Assembly: GCF_000092205.1 (NCBI RefSeq)
Contig: NC_014216.1
Coordinates: forward strand, 1,273,742 to 1,337,741
Direction of reading: 5' to 3'
DNA from: Desulfurivibrio alkaliphilus AHT 2
GTDB taxonomy: Bacteria; Desulfobacterota; Desulfobulbia; Desulfobulbales; Desulfurivibrionaceae
Length of the DNA stretch: 64,000 nucleotides
A model generated the notes under the pieces. That model searched no databases. It saw nothing but the letters and a program-made list of their open reading frames with translations, and was not told the DNA's origin. Both the position numbers and the translations under genes were made by a program. Positions 35,674 through 44,856 of this stretch are shown here, in pieces (within the stretch, counting starts at the first letter, position 1; every line of letters starts with the position of its first letter).

Positions 35674-36348
35674 TTATGAAACCTGTGAAGGGTCAAACTG
35701 GTACTGCAGCAGCTCAATATCGCGGCGGTAATGCTGCGCCACCAGTTCCGCCAGTTCGTCGGTGTAATAGTTGCGGTAATCGCGACGCTCCTTGGCCTGG
35801 CGCAGGTGCGGCAGGGTGAAGGGAGCAAGCCCGATCCGCTGGCAGATGGTATCGAAATCCGCCTGCAGACGTTCATAGCGGCCGATGAAATCGACGATCA
35901 AATTGCCACGCAGGTCAACCAGGTATTCATGCTGCAACTCCGCTGAGGTGTCGAGCATGTAGTCGTAGGGGCGCTCCGGGTCGAATTTAAATTTAAGAAA
36001 ATCCTCGAAGGTTTTCACCCCCTCAAGCACATGGGGTTTCTCCCGCCGGATATGATAAAAGGAACTCACCTGCAGATCCCAGGGGTTACGCACCACGGTG
36101 AATTTGAACAACTCCCGGAACACCGGCGTGGGCAGCATCTCCAGGGCGGCAATGGCCTTGGCATGACGGGGAAATTTCAGCCCCAGCTTGTGCCGTGGCC
36201 GAGTCAGCTGATCCGCCTGGCTGGCCAGCCAGAGGGGAATGGTATACCAGCCTCCCCAGCGGTAGCGCCGCAAAGCGGCCCTGATACTCGTCCCCCCGGT
36301 CTTGGCGATATGGACGAAAAGGAAATTATGGGAGTAAGAAACCAGCAT
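35674..36348 (-). CDS. Sulfotransferase family 2-like
   Basis: 224 residues. FLFVHIAKTGGTSIRAALRR (9-28) contains the phosphosulfate loop, and FKFTVVRNPWDLQVSSFYH (81-99) the 3'-phosphate site; NLIVDFIGRYERLQADF is the family's late strand. It is the shortest and among the most canonical of the group. It follows kdkA by about 47 bases. Its stop codon lies two bases from the half repeat. Confidence 0.88.
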   Translation of the reverse strand: MLVSYSHNFLFVHIAKTGGTSIRAALRRYRWGGWYTIPLWLASQADQLTRPRHKLGLKFPRHAKAIAALEMLPTPVFRELFKFTVVRNPWDLQVSSFYHIRREKPHVLEGVKTFEDFLKFKFDPERPYDYMLDTSAELQHEYLVDLRGNLIVDFIGRYERLQADFDTICQRIGLAPFTLPHLRQAKERRDYRNYYTDELAELVAQHYRRDIELLQYQFDPSQVS

Positions 36349-36395
36349 TTATCCCTCGCTTAGCCTATTTTATTTATTGGCGGGCCAAACTCTTT

Positions 36396-37136
36396 TCAGG
36401 TACATTCCGGGGCGGGATGGGAATGATAGCCCGCCAACAACAGCGGCCAGTCGGTTTCCTCGAAGTAAAAGGGAGACTGGCTGTTTTTGATTTTGTTGAG
36501 CGAACGCAACAGGCGCTTCAGGTTCTGTTGCGCGCCCAGGCCGGCTTTAAGCCGCCCCTGGTCAAAATCGACCAGAAACACCCCGCCCTGGCGATCGAGC
36601 AGAACGTTACGGGCGTTGAGATCCGGATGCCAGACGCCCAGGTGGTGAAAACGGGCAATCACCTTGCCGATCCGGCCCCAATCGATAACCTCCAGCTTGC
36701 CGGCCGCCAGCCGGTCGGCCAGGGAGCGGGCATCGGGTATCCGCTGGGTGATCAAATCGGCGCGGTAAACCAAGGGCCCGCCATCGACCCTGGCGGCCAC
36801 CGGCCGGGGCACCGGCAAGCCCTGGCGGTAAAGCTTGGCAAGCAAACGCCATTCCCGCCAGGAACGGGTTTTTTCAGGATCGCTCCCCCCCGGGTAACGA
36901 TCCACCAGGAGTTTTTCCATGATCCCGCCCCGGCGAAAATGGCGCAGCACCAGATCAAGCTTTTCATACCGGAAAAACCAGGCCTGGCCCCGCCCCACGG
37001 CCTCGCCGGTGATCAGCCCGGCGGTGCCCAGATAACGGGAGTCAAACAACCGCCGGGGAGGGGCCGCAAACAACGACGCATCATAAATAATTTTTTGCTT
37101 ACCAACATATGCCGTTGAAGGACGAATATCCGTCAT
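36396..37136 (-). CDS. kdkA: 3-deoxy-D-manno-octulosonic acid (Kdo) kinase
   Basis: Phosphorylates Kdo of the LPS inner core at the 4-position. The 246 residues match the KdkA/WaaP kinase fold: RHFRRGGIMEKLLVDRY has the nucleotide lysine region, FHHLGVWHPDLNARNVLL is the catalytic loop with Asp and Asn, and VFLVDFDQGRL the metal Asp. GAGGGG lies just upstream of this ATG, inside the divergent heptosyltransferase gene; the 65-codon upstream extension is not supported. The start codon overlaps the divergent start codon by two bases (CATG). Confidence 0.85.
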   Translation of the reverse strand: MTDIRPSTAYVGKQKIIYDASLFAAPPRRLFDSRYLGTAGLITGEAVGRGQAWFFRYEKLDLVLRHFRRGGIMEKLLVDRYPGGSDPEKTRSWREWRLLAKLYRQGLPVPRPVAARVDGGPLVYRADLITQRIPDARSLADRLAAGKLEVIDWGRIGKVIARFHHLGVWHPDLNARNVLLDRQGGVFLVDFDQGRLKAGLGAQQNLKRLLRSLNKIKNSQSPFYFEETDWPLLLAGYHSHPAPECT

Positions 37137-38187
37137 GCTTCCCCTCTTAGCGCCACCCAAAAAACTTTGCATTTTACGTCTTTCCGCCATTGGCGACATC
37201 ACCCATGTGCTGCCGACCCTGCGCACCCTGCAGCACCACTGGCCACAGACCGCCATCACCTGGATCATCGGCAAAAGCGAAGCCGCCCTGGTCGGGGATA
37301 TCCCCGGGGTGGAGTTCATTAGCTTCGACAAGTCCGCCGGCCTGCCGGCCTACCGGCAACTTTTCCGGCAACTGAAGGAGCGGCGGTTCGATCTTTTGCT
37401 GCACATGCAGGTTTCCTTGCGGGCCAGCCTCTGCAGCCTGGCGGTCAAGGCGCCGATCCGGCTGGGATTTGACCGCCGGCGGGGCAAAAACCTGCAGTGG
37501 CTTTTTACCAACGCCCGCATCGCCGCCAACCCCCGGCAGCATGTGCTGGACGGTTTCCTGGAGTTTCCCAGGTCGCTGGGGCTCAACGAGATGGTCATGC
37601 GCTGGGAGTTGCCGATCCCGCCGGAGGCCGAGTCCTTCGCCGCTCAGCAACTGGCGGCCCCCGACCAGTTCCTGGCCGTCAACCCCTGTTCCAGCAACCG
37701 GCCGCGTAATTTTCGCAACTGGAGCATCAAGTCCTACGCGGCAGTGATCGACCATGCCGCCCGGCGGCACGGGCTGCGCACCGTCTTAACCGGCGCCCCG
37801 ACCAAAGAAGAACAGGACTATGCCGCCGCCATCGCCGATGCGGCCGGAACTGCGGTGCTTAACCTGGTGGGCCGGACCACCCTGAAACAACTGGCGGCCG
37901 TCCTTGCCCGCTGCCGGGTCACCATCGCCCCGGACACCGGCCCGGCCCATATCGCCAACGCCGTTGGCACCCCGGTCATCGGCCTGTACGCCACCTCCAA
38001 CCCCGAGCGCACCGGCCCCTATAACTGGCTGCAAAGCACGGTCAATCGTTATCCGGAAGCGGTTTACCGCGAATTTGGCCACCCCCCGGAAAAACTTCCC
38101 TGGGGCAAACGCGTCCGCAACCCCAACGCCATGGAACTAATCACCGTGGATGAGGTTACCGCCCAGCTGGACAAAATCATGGGGTAA
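37135..38187 (+). CDS. GT9 LPS heptosyltransferase
   Basis: Transfers L-glycero-D-manno-heptose to the inner core. 350 residues: LCILRLSAIGDITHVLPTLR is the GT9 N-terminal signature, and the donor site shows NPCSSNRPRNFRNWSIKSYA, VLTGAPTKEEQDYA, NLVGRTTLKQLAAVLARC and TIAPDTGPAHIANAVGTPVI, all heptosyltransferase features. WaaC, WaaF and WaaQ cannot be separated by eye. The stop TAA lies within GTAAGCG at the start of a dispersed repeat. It is divergent from kdkA with overlapping start codons, and faces the ADP-heptose synthesis genes. Confidence 0.9.
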   Translation: MLPLLAPPKKLCILRLSAIGDITHVLPTLRTLQHHWPQTAITWIIGKSEAALVGDIPGVEFISFDKSAGLPAYRQLFRQLKERRFDLLLHMQVSLRASLCSLAVKAPIRLGFDRRRGKNLQWLFTNARIAANPRQHVLDGFLEFPRSLGLNEMVMRWELPIPPEAESFAAQQLAAPDQFLAVNPCSSNRPRNFRNWSIKSYAAVIDHAARRHGLRTVLTGAPTKEEQDYAAAIADAAGTAVLNLVGRTTLKQLAAVLARCRVTIAPDTGPAHIANAVGTPVIGLYATSNPERTGPYNWLQSTVNRYPEAVYREFGHPPEKLPWGKRVRNPNAMELITVDEVTAQLDKIMG

Positions 38188-38349
38188 GCGAACATTTTTG
38201 AACCGTTCACCAGGAGTACTAACTTACCGGTCTAACGGGCCGTAATCGTTCAGCAGTGCCGCAGATTCGGGCAAGCAGCCAGGCGCCGCGTACACCGGGT
38301 ACTCAAGCCTGGCTGATCGCCCGAAGGTGCGGTGCTGCTGAACGATTAC
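38184..38349. repeat. Dispersed palindromic repeat, complete copy with tail
   Basis: A GTAAGCGAAC fragment that includes the heptosyltransferase stop, then the tail AACCGTTCACCAGGAGTACT...ACCGGTCTAACGGGCC, then the core (38242-38349) from GTAATCGTTCAGCAGTGCCG to CGGTGCTGCTGAACGATTAC. It fills the whole gap between this gene and convergent gmhB, and probably acts as the only transcription-ending structure for both. Confidence 0.9.
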
Positions 38350-38355
38350 ACATTT

Positions 38356-38904
38356 TTAAAGGTAAGCCTGGACGGCGGCCAGACTTTGCACCACCGCGCT
38401 GGCCCCTTTGACCGGGCGGGCGCTGCTGCTACCAGCCGGGTCATAGAGAATATTGCGGCCGATGCCCGCCGCCAGGCCAGCTGCAATATCGCTCTCCCGA
38501 TCACCCACCAGCACCGACCCGGCAAGATCGATCCCGTGTTCGCGGGCGGCCTGCCGGATCATCCCCGGTTGCGGCTTGCGACAGGCGGCGTCCTTTTTAT
38601 ACTCCCCCTGCCCGTGTTCCGGATGATATGGGCAAAAGTAAACGGCATCGATGGGGCAGCCTTCGGTGGCGAAAACCCGGCACATCCAGTCGTTGAGGGC
38701 CAGAAAGTCGGTCTCATTAAAATAACCCCGGCCGATACCGGACTGATTGGTCACCACCACCAGCAGGTAGCCCCGCTGCCTGGCGGTACGGCACAGCTCA
38801 AAAATGCCCTCCACAAAGACAAAATCCTGCCGACGGCAGACGTAGGCGTAGTCCTCGTTGATCACGCCGTCACGATCCAAGAACAGGGCCGGCCGACCGC
38901 TCAT
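38356..38904 (-). CDS. gmhB: D-glycero-beta-D-manno-heptose-1,7-bisphosphate 7-phosphatase
   Basis: Removes the 7-phosphate in ADP-heptose synthesis; HAD fold. 182 residues: catalytic LFLDRDGVINED (8-19), VVTNQSGIGRGYF, CPYHPEHGQGEYKKDAACRK and LVGDRESDIAAGLAAG. In E. coli GmhB the loop binds zinc through Cys-x-His and Cys-x-Cys; here the histidine position is Tyr and the first Cys of the pair is Ala (AACRKP), so zinc binding is probably lost. This variant is seen in other bacteria. It follows gmhA by seven bases. Confidence 0.9.
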   Translation of the reverse strand: MSGRPALFLDRDGVINEDYAYVCRRQDFVFVEGIFELCRTARQRGYLLVVVTNQSGIGRGYFNETDFLALNDWMCRVFATEGCPIDAVYFCPYHPEHGQGEYKKDAACRKPQPGMIRQAAREHGIDLAGSVLVGDRESDIAAGLAAGIGRNILYDPAGSSSARPVKGASAVVQSLAAVQAYL

Positions 38905-38911
38905 GCCTCAC

Positions 38912-39496
38912 TCAACCTTCCTGGTTGCCAAAGAGGGTATTTTCCACCAGGCCGCAGATAATATGCCCCAGCACCAGGTGCCCCTCCTGGATCCTGGCGG
39001 TGTTCTCCGCCGGCACCACCAGCAGATAATCACATCGAGCCGCCATCGGACCATCTCCCCCCTTGCCGCCGGTGAAGCCCACGGTTATCAGGCCGCCGGC
39101 CCGCGCCACTTCCAGGGCCCGTAACACGTTTTCCGAACCACCGGAAGTTGAGTAGCCGACCAGCACATCCCCCTTAACGCCCAGGGCCTGTACCTGGCGG
39201 GCAAAAAGCTGCTCAAAACCGTAATCGTTGCCCACGGCGGTAATGATCGAGGTGTCGGTGGTAAGGGCCACCGCCGGCAAACCGGGGCGATCAAAGGCAA
39301 AACGCCCCACCAGTTCCGCCGCCACATGTTGGGCATCGGCGGCACTGCCGCCGTTGCCGGCCAGCAAAATCTTGCCGCCGTTTTGCAGGCATTTCACCCA
39401 AGCCGTCGCCGCAGCCGCCAGGGTGGCGGCCAACCCCTTATCGGCGGCCATGGCCTCCATGACCCGACTGGTTTCCGCCAACTGCGCCTCGATCAT
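38912..39496 (-). CDS. gmhA: Phosphoheptose isomerase
   Basis: Converts sedoheptulose-7-phosphate to D-glycero-D-manno-heptose-7-phosphate. 194 residues of the SIS fold: [25 protein letters not shown] (split by the phosphate-binding loop), [36 protein letters not shown] and [15 protein letters not shown] with the catalytic Glu and His. All positions look intact. Start overlaps the hldE stop by four bases. Confidence 0.94.
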   Translation of the reverse strand: MIEAQLAETSRVMEAMAADKGLAATLAAAATAWVKCLQNGGKILLAGNGGSAADAQHVAAELVGRFAFDRPGLPAVALTTDTSIITAVGNDYGFEQLFARQVQALGVKGDVLVGYSTSGGSENVLRALEVARAGGLITVGFTGGKGGDGPMAARCDYLLVVPAENTARIQEGHLVLGHIICGLVENTLFGNQEG

Positions 39497-40944
39497 CTCT
39501 CCTCCACCTCTTTCCGAGCCTCGTTAATCCTGGCGATCATCCGGCTGCTGGAGCAACCGTGAGCAAAACCAAGAACTTTCACCTCACCGCCGGCGGCCAG
39601 CACGCAGTCGTGGCCGGCGATTTGCTCCGGGCGGTAGTCCCCACCCTTGACCAGCACGTCGGGCAACACCCGGCAAATAAGCCGGCGGGGCGTTTCTTCG
39701 GCAAAAGGAATCACCCAGTCCACCGCCGCCAGCCCGGCCAAAACCTCCAGCCGCTGTTCCAAAGGGTTAATGGGGCGCCCCGGCCCCTTCAGGGCCCGCA
39801 CCGAAGCGTCATCATTAACCGCCACCAGCAGGCGATCACCCAGTTGCCGGGCCTGCTTAAGATATGAAACATGACCGGCATGCAGCAAATCAAAACAGCC
39901 GTTGGTCATCACAATCCGTTCACCGCCGGCCCGCGCCGCCGCCACCGCCGCCAGCAGTTCTTCCTCCCCCAACACCCCGCGTGGAAATTCTTCGGGAACA
40001 TGCAACGCCCGGCGCAGCTCGGGCACCGAAACCGTGGCGGTGCCCAGCTTGCCCACCACGATCCCGGCCCCGATATTGGCCAGTTGTACCGCCTCGGGCA
40101 AGGAAAGTCCCGCCGCCAGCGACGCCCCCAGAATGGCAATCACCGTATCGCCGGCCCCGGTAATATCAAAGACCTCCCGCGCTTGGGTGGGCAGGTGCAG
40201 AGGTGACGAGCCGTCGGTCTGAACCAGGGTCATGCCCTGGGCTCCGCGGGTAACCAGCAGGGCATCCAGGCGGCACTCTTCGGCCACCCGCAGGGCCCGC
40301 TCCGCCAGCTCCGCCTCACTGCGACTCTCACCGGCCACCGCTTCAAATTCGCTCAGGTTGGGGGTCAGCAGGGTGGCGCCGCGGTAGTCGTTAAAATCCC
40401 GGCTTTTGGGATCGACCAGCACCGGAACCCCAATTTCCCGGGCCGTTGTCACCAACTCACGGCTATGGCTCAAAGTTCCCTTGCCGTAGTCGGAGAGAAT
40501 CGCCACCGATACCGAGGACAGCAAGTGGCGAAACTTTTCCGTCAGCGACGCGGCATCACTTGCACTGAAGGGTGCTTCCCGATCAACCCGCAACAATTGC
40601 TGGTGGCGACTGAGGATACGAAGTTTGTTGATGGTGCGCTGCTGCCCCGGCGAGTTAAAATCACAGCGAACTTTTTGCGCGGTCAGGATATTTTTAAGGG
40701 CTTCCCCTTCCTCATCCCTGCCGGTAAGGCCGAGCAAAGTCACCTCGGCGCCCAGGGCCGCGATATTAAGGGCCACATTGCCTGCCCCGCCGGCGCGCTG
40801 CTCTTCTTCCCGATCCACATGCAGCACCGGCACCGGGGCCTCCGGTGAGATACGACGGGTAGCGCCGTACAGGTAACGATCGAGGATCAGATCGCCGATC
40901 ACCAGTAGGCGGGCCCGTTCAAAACTTGGCACTATCAGTTTCAT
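39493..40944 (-). CDS. hldE: Bifunctional heptose-7-phosphate kinase / heptose-1-phosphate adenylyltransferase
   Basis: 483 residues with two domains in the classical order. The ribokinase-type domain (1-320) has [42 protein letters not shown] and the catalytic [11 protein letters not shown]. The adenylyltransferase domain (340-483) has [20 protein letters not shown] with the HxGH motif and [11 protein letters not shown]. It makes ADP-heptose with GmhA and GmhB encoded next; HldD (epimerase) is not in the window. A plausible promoter lies in the divergent gap upstream. Confidence 0.95.
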   Translation of the reverse strand: MKLIVPSFERARLLVIGDLILDRYLYGATRRISPEAPVPVLHVDREEEQRAGGAGNVALNIAALGAEVTLLGLTGRDEEGEALKNILTAQKVRCDFNSPGQQRTINKLRILSRHQQLLRVDREAPFSASDAASLTEKFRHLLSSVSVAILSDYGKGTLSHSRELVTTAREIGVPVLVDPKSRDFNDYRGATLLTPNLSEFEAVAGESRSEAELAERALRVAEECRLDALLVTRGAQGMTLVQTDGSSPLHLPTQAREVFDITGAGDTVIAILGASLAAGLSLPEAVQLANIGAGIVVGKLGTATVSVPELRRALHVPEEFPRGVLGEEELLAAVAAARAGGERIVMTNGCFDLLHAGHVSYLKQARQLGDRLLVAVNDDASVRALKGPGRPINPLEQRLEVLAGLAAVDWVIPFAEETPRRLICRVLPDVLVKGGDYRPEQIAGHDCVLAAGGEVKVLGFAHGCSSSRMIARINEARKEVEER

Positions 40945-40972
40945 GTTGCCCTGAGACGGTCTTGATTAACGG

Positions 40973-41001
40973 TTGACATATCCCCGTTTTCATAACATAT
41001 C
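40973..41001 (+). promoter_or_regulatory. Candidate promoter for the serine hydrolase gene
   Basis: A perfect -35 TTGACA (40973-40978) lies 17 bases before CATATC (40996-41001), a modest -10. It overlaps the minus-strand hldE promoter, so the two could interfere. Confidence 0.4.
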
Positions 41002-41021
41002 TCGCCCTTAAGATCATGCAA
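40992..41021 (-). promoter_or_regulatory. Candidate hldE promoter
   Basis: On the minus strand TTGCAT (41016-41021) is 18 bases from TGTTAT (40992-40997). It would start transcription about 60 bases before hldE. Confidence 0.45.
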
Positions 41022-41084
41022 TAATATGCCCTCGGCAGGGCAACTTCATAAATCACCCTTGGACGGGGGCCGCAAAACCAGCCC

Positions 41085-42338
41085 ATGTTGGTCGGCATGC
41101 CAAAGCTTACAACCTTATTACAACTGACGGCGGCTGTTGTGTTGTTACTCCTGCCGGCGGCCTGCGGCGGGCCATTTACCCGTATTGAACTCGAACCCGA
41201 CCAGGAGGGCGCCCGGCGTCTGGCCCGGACCGGCGATGTCGGGGCCGAGGTGGAAGATCTGGTTCGCCCGCTTCAACAGCGCAACACCACCCCGGCCCTG
41301 GTGGTGGGAGTGCTGCTGCCCGACGGCAGCCGGCAGACCTTTGGTTACGGGACCACCAGGACCAAAGGCGGCCACCGGCCCGATGGAGAAACCCTGTTTG
41401 CCATCGGGTCATCAAGCAAGGGCCTGGTCAGCGCCGCCGCCGCTGTGCTGGTGCAGGAAGGACGGCTCTCCTGGCACGACACCATGAAAGATCTGTTGCC
41501 GGAGGCCGCTTTATTCAGCCCTGATGCGCAAAAAATCACCCTGCTGGAACTGGCCACCCACACCTCGGGACTCCCGCGACACCCTTTTACACCGCGATTT
41601 CTTGTCTATTTCACCGAGTTTCTATTTACCGGAAACAATTTTTATCGCTACCTCGACCGGGATTACCTGTTGGATTACCTGGCCGGTTTCAAGGCGCCGG
41701 AACACCCGGGCGTCCGCTATTCCAACATCGGCTACGGCCTGCTCGGCCATACCCTGGAAAGAGTAACCGGCAAAGAGCTGGCCACCCTGATCAACGACAA
41801 AGTGCTGCTGCCCCTGGGCATGCAGGCCACCGGTTATGACCCGGCGCAATTGCCCGGCTATCATCAGCGGGCGTTTCCCCATGCCGGGGATCACCCCAAA
41901 TTCATCCGCCGCGGCCGACCGGTTCCCGAATGGGAGTTTACCGACATCCTCCACGGGGCGGCGGGGCTGTATACCAATGCTTACGATTTGCTCAGCTATG
42001 CCGCCGCCCATTTGCACCCCCCCAGGCAGCCGGTTTTGGCCCGGGCCCTGCAGGATACCCTGGAGGTGCGGGTGAAGGACTCGGACCAGGATGACCGAGC
42101 GTTGGCCTGGGCCATAAGCCAGGTGGATGACTTGACCATCACCTACCAGGTCGGCTACGTCAGCGGTTACAGCAGTTATATCGGGCTGGACCGGGAAAAC
42201 CTGACGGCGGTGGTGGTGTTGCAAAACAGCCTGAACTGGCAGGAAAGCATCGGCCACCGGCTGCTGTTACGCCTCGGGCAAGCGGCCGAGGGCAACTTCA
42301 AGATCACCTGGGAGCTGGACGGGGGCCGCCACCAATGA
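41085..42338 (+). CDS. Lipoprotein serine hydrolase of the class C beta-lactamase/DD-peptidase family
   Basis: 417 residues with a lipoprotein signal (hydrophobic helix LLQLTAAVVLLLL then PAAC as lipobox), so it is anchored to a membrane on the periplasmic side. The catalytic SxxK is in FAIGSSSKGLVSAAAA, YxN in VRYSNIGYGLLGHTLE; the third motif may be the GYVSGYSSY region or lies elsewhere. This is the serine hydrolase family that includes AmpC, EstB-type esterases and DD-peptidases; without the third motif defined, a resistance role should not be assumed. The start could also be four codons later. It precedes ilvC but that gene has its own promoter. Confidence 0.82.
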   Translation: MLVGMPKLTTLLQLTAAVVLLLLPAACGGPFTRIELEPDQEGARRLARTGDVGAEVEDLVRPLQQRNTTPALVVGVLLPDGSRQTFGYGTTRTKGGHRPDGETLFAIGSSSKGLVSAAAAVLVQEGRLSWHDTMKDLLPEAALFSPDAQKITLLELATHTSGLPRHPFTPRFLVYFTEFLFTGNNFYRYLDRDYLLDYLAGFKAPEHPGVRYSNIGYGLLGHTLERVTGKELATLINDKVLLPLGMQATGYDPAQLPGYHQRAFPHAGDHPKFIRRGRPVPEWEFTDILHGAAGLYTNAYDLLSYAAAHLHPPRQPVLARALQDTLEVRVKDSDQDDRALAWAISQVDDLTITYQVGYVSGYSSYIGLDRENLTAVVVLQNSLNWQESIGHRLLLRLGQAAEGNFKITWELDGGRHQ

Positions 42339-42346
42339 CTTTGACC

Positions 42347-42374
42347 TTGTCATGCGCCCGGCCGTTTTTATCAT
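42347..42374 (+). promoter_or_regulatory. Sigma-70 promoter of ilvC
   Basis: TTGTCA and TATCAT, each one mismatch from consensus, are 16 bases apart directly after the hydrolase stop codon. The leader to ilvC is about 90 bases; it ends in GGAGG before the ATG. No attenuator or leader peptide is clear. Confidence 0.62.
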
Positions 42375-42419
42375 TTACGAGCCAATCGCTTTCGGTTATA
42401 AGGGAAGATTGACCATTAA

Positions 42420-43940
<1,521 letters not shown>

Positions 43941-43941
43941 G

Positions 43942-44071
43942 GTAACCGTCCAGCAGCACCGCATCTTCGAGCGATCGGCCCGGCGCTTGCAGAGGGGACA
44001 GTTTTAGAAACTGTCCCCGGATTACGGCGCCGGGCCGCTTGCCCTAATCTGCGGCACTGCTGAACGGTTAC
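43942..44071. repeat. Dispersed palindromic repeat with nested 25-bp palindrome
   Basis: Outer arms GTAACCGTCCAGCAGCACCG and CGGCACTGCTGAACGGTTAC belong to the common family. The centre, however, is replaced by GGGGACAG-TTTTAGAAA-CTGTCCCC (43994-44018), a perfect inverted repeat not present in most copies. It lies between convergent ilvC and the response regulator gene, starting one base after the ilvC stop. Confidence 0.88.
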
Positions 44072-44136
44072 CTTATTATGGCCACCCTTTTGGGGGCACC
44101 TTAACAGAATGTCCCGGGCGGCTTTTTCACGGTTTT

Positions 44137-44712
44137 CTATTCCAGCTCTTTGGTTACCTGTTCAAAACAGTGGGGGCAGTAGGTGTGGCTTGAGCGCAGG
44201 CCGGCCTTCTGGGCCAGGAATTTTTCCATGCTCAGCCAGGGGCCGCTGCCCGGCTCCCGCCCCTCGTCGTCACGAATCTTCCGGCAGACCGAACAGACCG
44301 GCAAAATCCCCTCATAGGCCTTGATCCGTTTCTTCAGAGCCCGCTTTTCCAGGCAGATATCAAGCCTGATCTGCAACTCTTCAAACTGGTAAGGCTTAAG
44401 TAAATAATCATCGGCCCCGAGCCGGATGGCCTCAATGGCCGTGGGCAGGGCCCCGTATCCGGTGAGGATCATCACGCCAACCTCCGGCGCTTCACTCCGC
44501 AGACCGCGCAGCAGTTCAAGTCCATCCATCCCCTCCATCAGCAGATCGGTGATCACCAGATCAAACTCGCCCCGGCGAAACATCTCCAGGGCCTCCTCGC
44601 CGCCCGCAGCCGCTGCAACCGAGTAGCCGGCCTCCGCCAAATCCATGGCCAGGCTGGCCCTGATCAGTTCCTCATCGTCAACCAGCAGAATCTTTGCTTT
44701 ATGTTTATGCAT
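44137..44712 (-). CDS. Response regulator with a C-terminal cysteine-motif domain
   Basis: 191 residues. The receiver domain (1-120) has acidic DDEE, phospho-acceptor in LVITDLLMEGMDGL, and K in DDYLLKPY. Instead of a DNA-binding output it ends in a short domain with LPVCSVCRKIRDDEG, GPWLSMEKFL and YCPHCFEQV: four cysteines in CxxC...CxxC, resembling the small domain found after PAS or receiver modules in sensor proteins of deltaproteobacteria. It may bind a metal. A strong GAGG/GGGG ribosome site precedes it. The adjacent hybrid kinase is its probable partner, with a repeat element between the two. Confidence 0.85.
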   Translation of the reverse strand: MHKHKAKILLVDDEELIRASLAMDLAEAGYSVAAAAGGEEALEMFRRGEFDLVITDLLMEGMDGLELLRGLRSEAPEVGVMILTGYGALPTAIEAIRLGADDYLLKPYQFEELQIRLDICLEKRALKKRIKAYEGILPVCSVCRKIRDDEGREPGSGPWLSMEKFLAQKAGLRSSHTYCPHCFEQVTKELE

Positions 44713-44726
44713 GCCCCCTCACCTCT

Positions 44727-44856
44727 GTAAGCGAACAGCCGCACCTCATCTTCGGGCAAGCAGACCGGCGCCGCGTAATCGGGGACAGTTTTCAAAACTG
44801 TCCCCTCCGCAAGCCGGGCTGATCGCCGCAAGGTGGGGTACCCCGTGACCGCTTAC
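44727..44856. repeat. Dispersed palindromic repeat with nested 25-bp palindrome
   Basis: Arms start GTAAGCGAACAGCCGCACCT and end GGGGTACCCCGTGACCGCTTAC; the centre is GGGGACAG-TTTTCAAAA-CTGTCCCC (44781-44805), almost the same as the nested palindrome near ilvC. The last bases GTAAGC, read on the minus strand, hold the TAA stop of the histidine kinase. It lies within the kinase-regulator transcription unit. Confidence 0.87.

Noticed and set aside
41085..42338. Calling the serine hydrolase an AmpC beta-lactamase
   Set aside because: SxxK and YxN are present, but the KTG-type third motif is not clear and a lipoprotein anchor is atypical; only the family can be supported.
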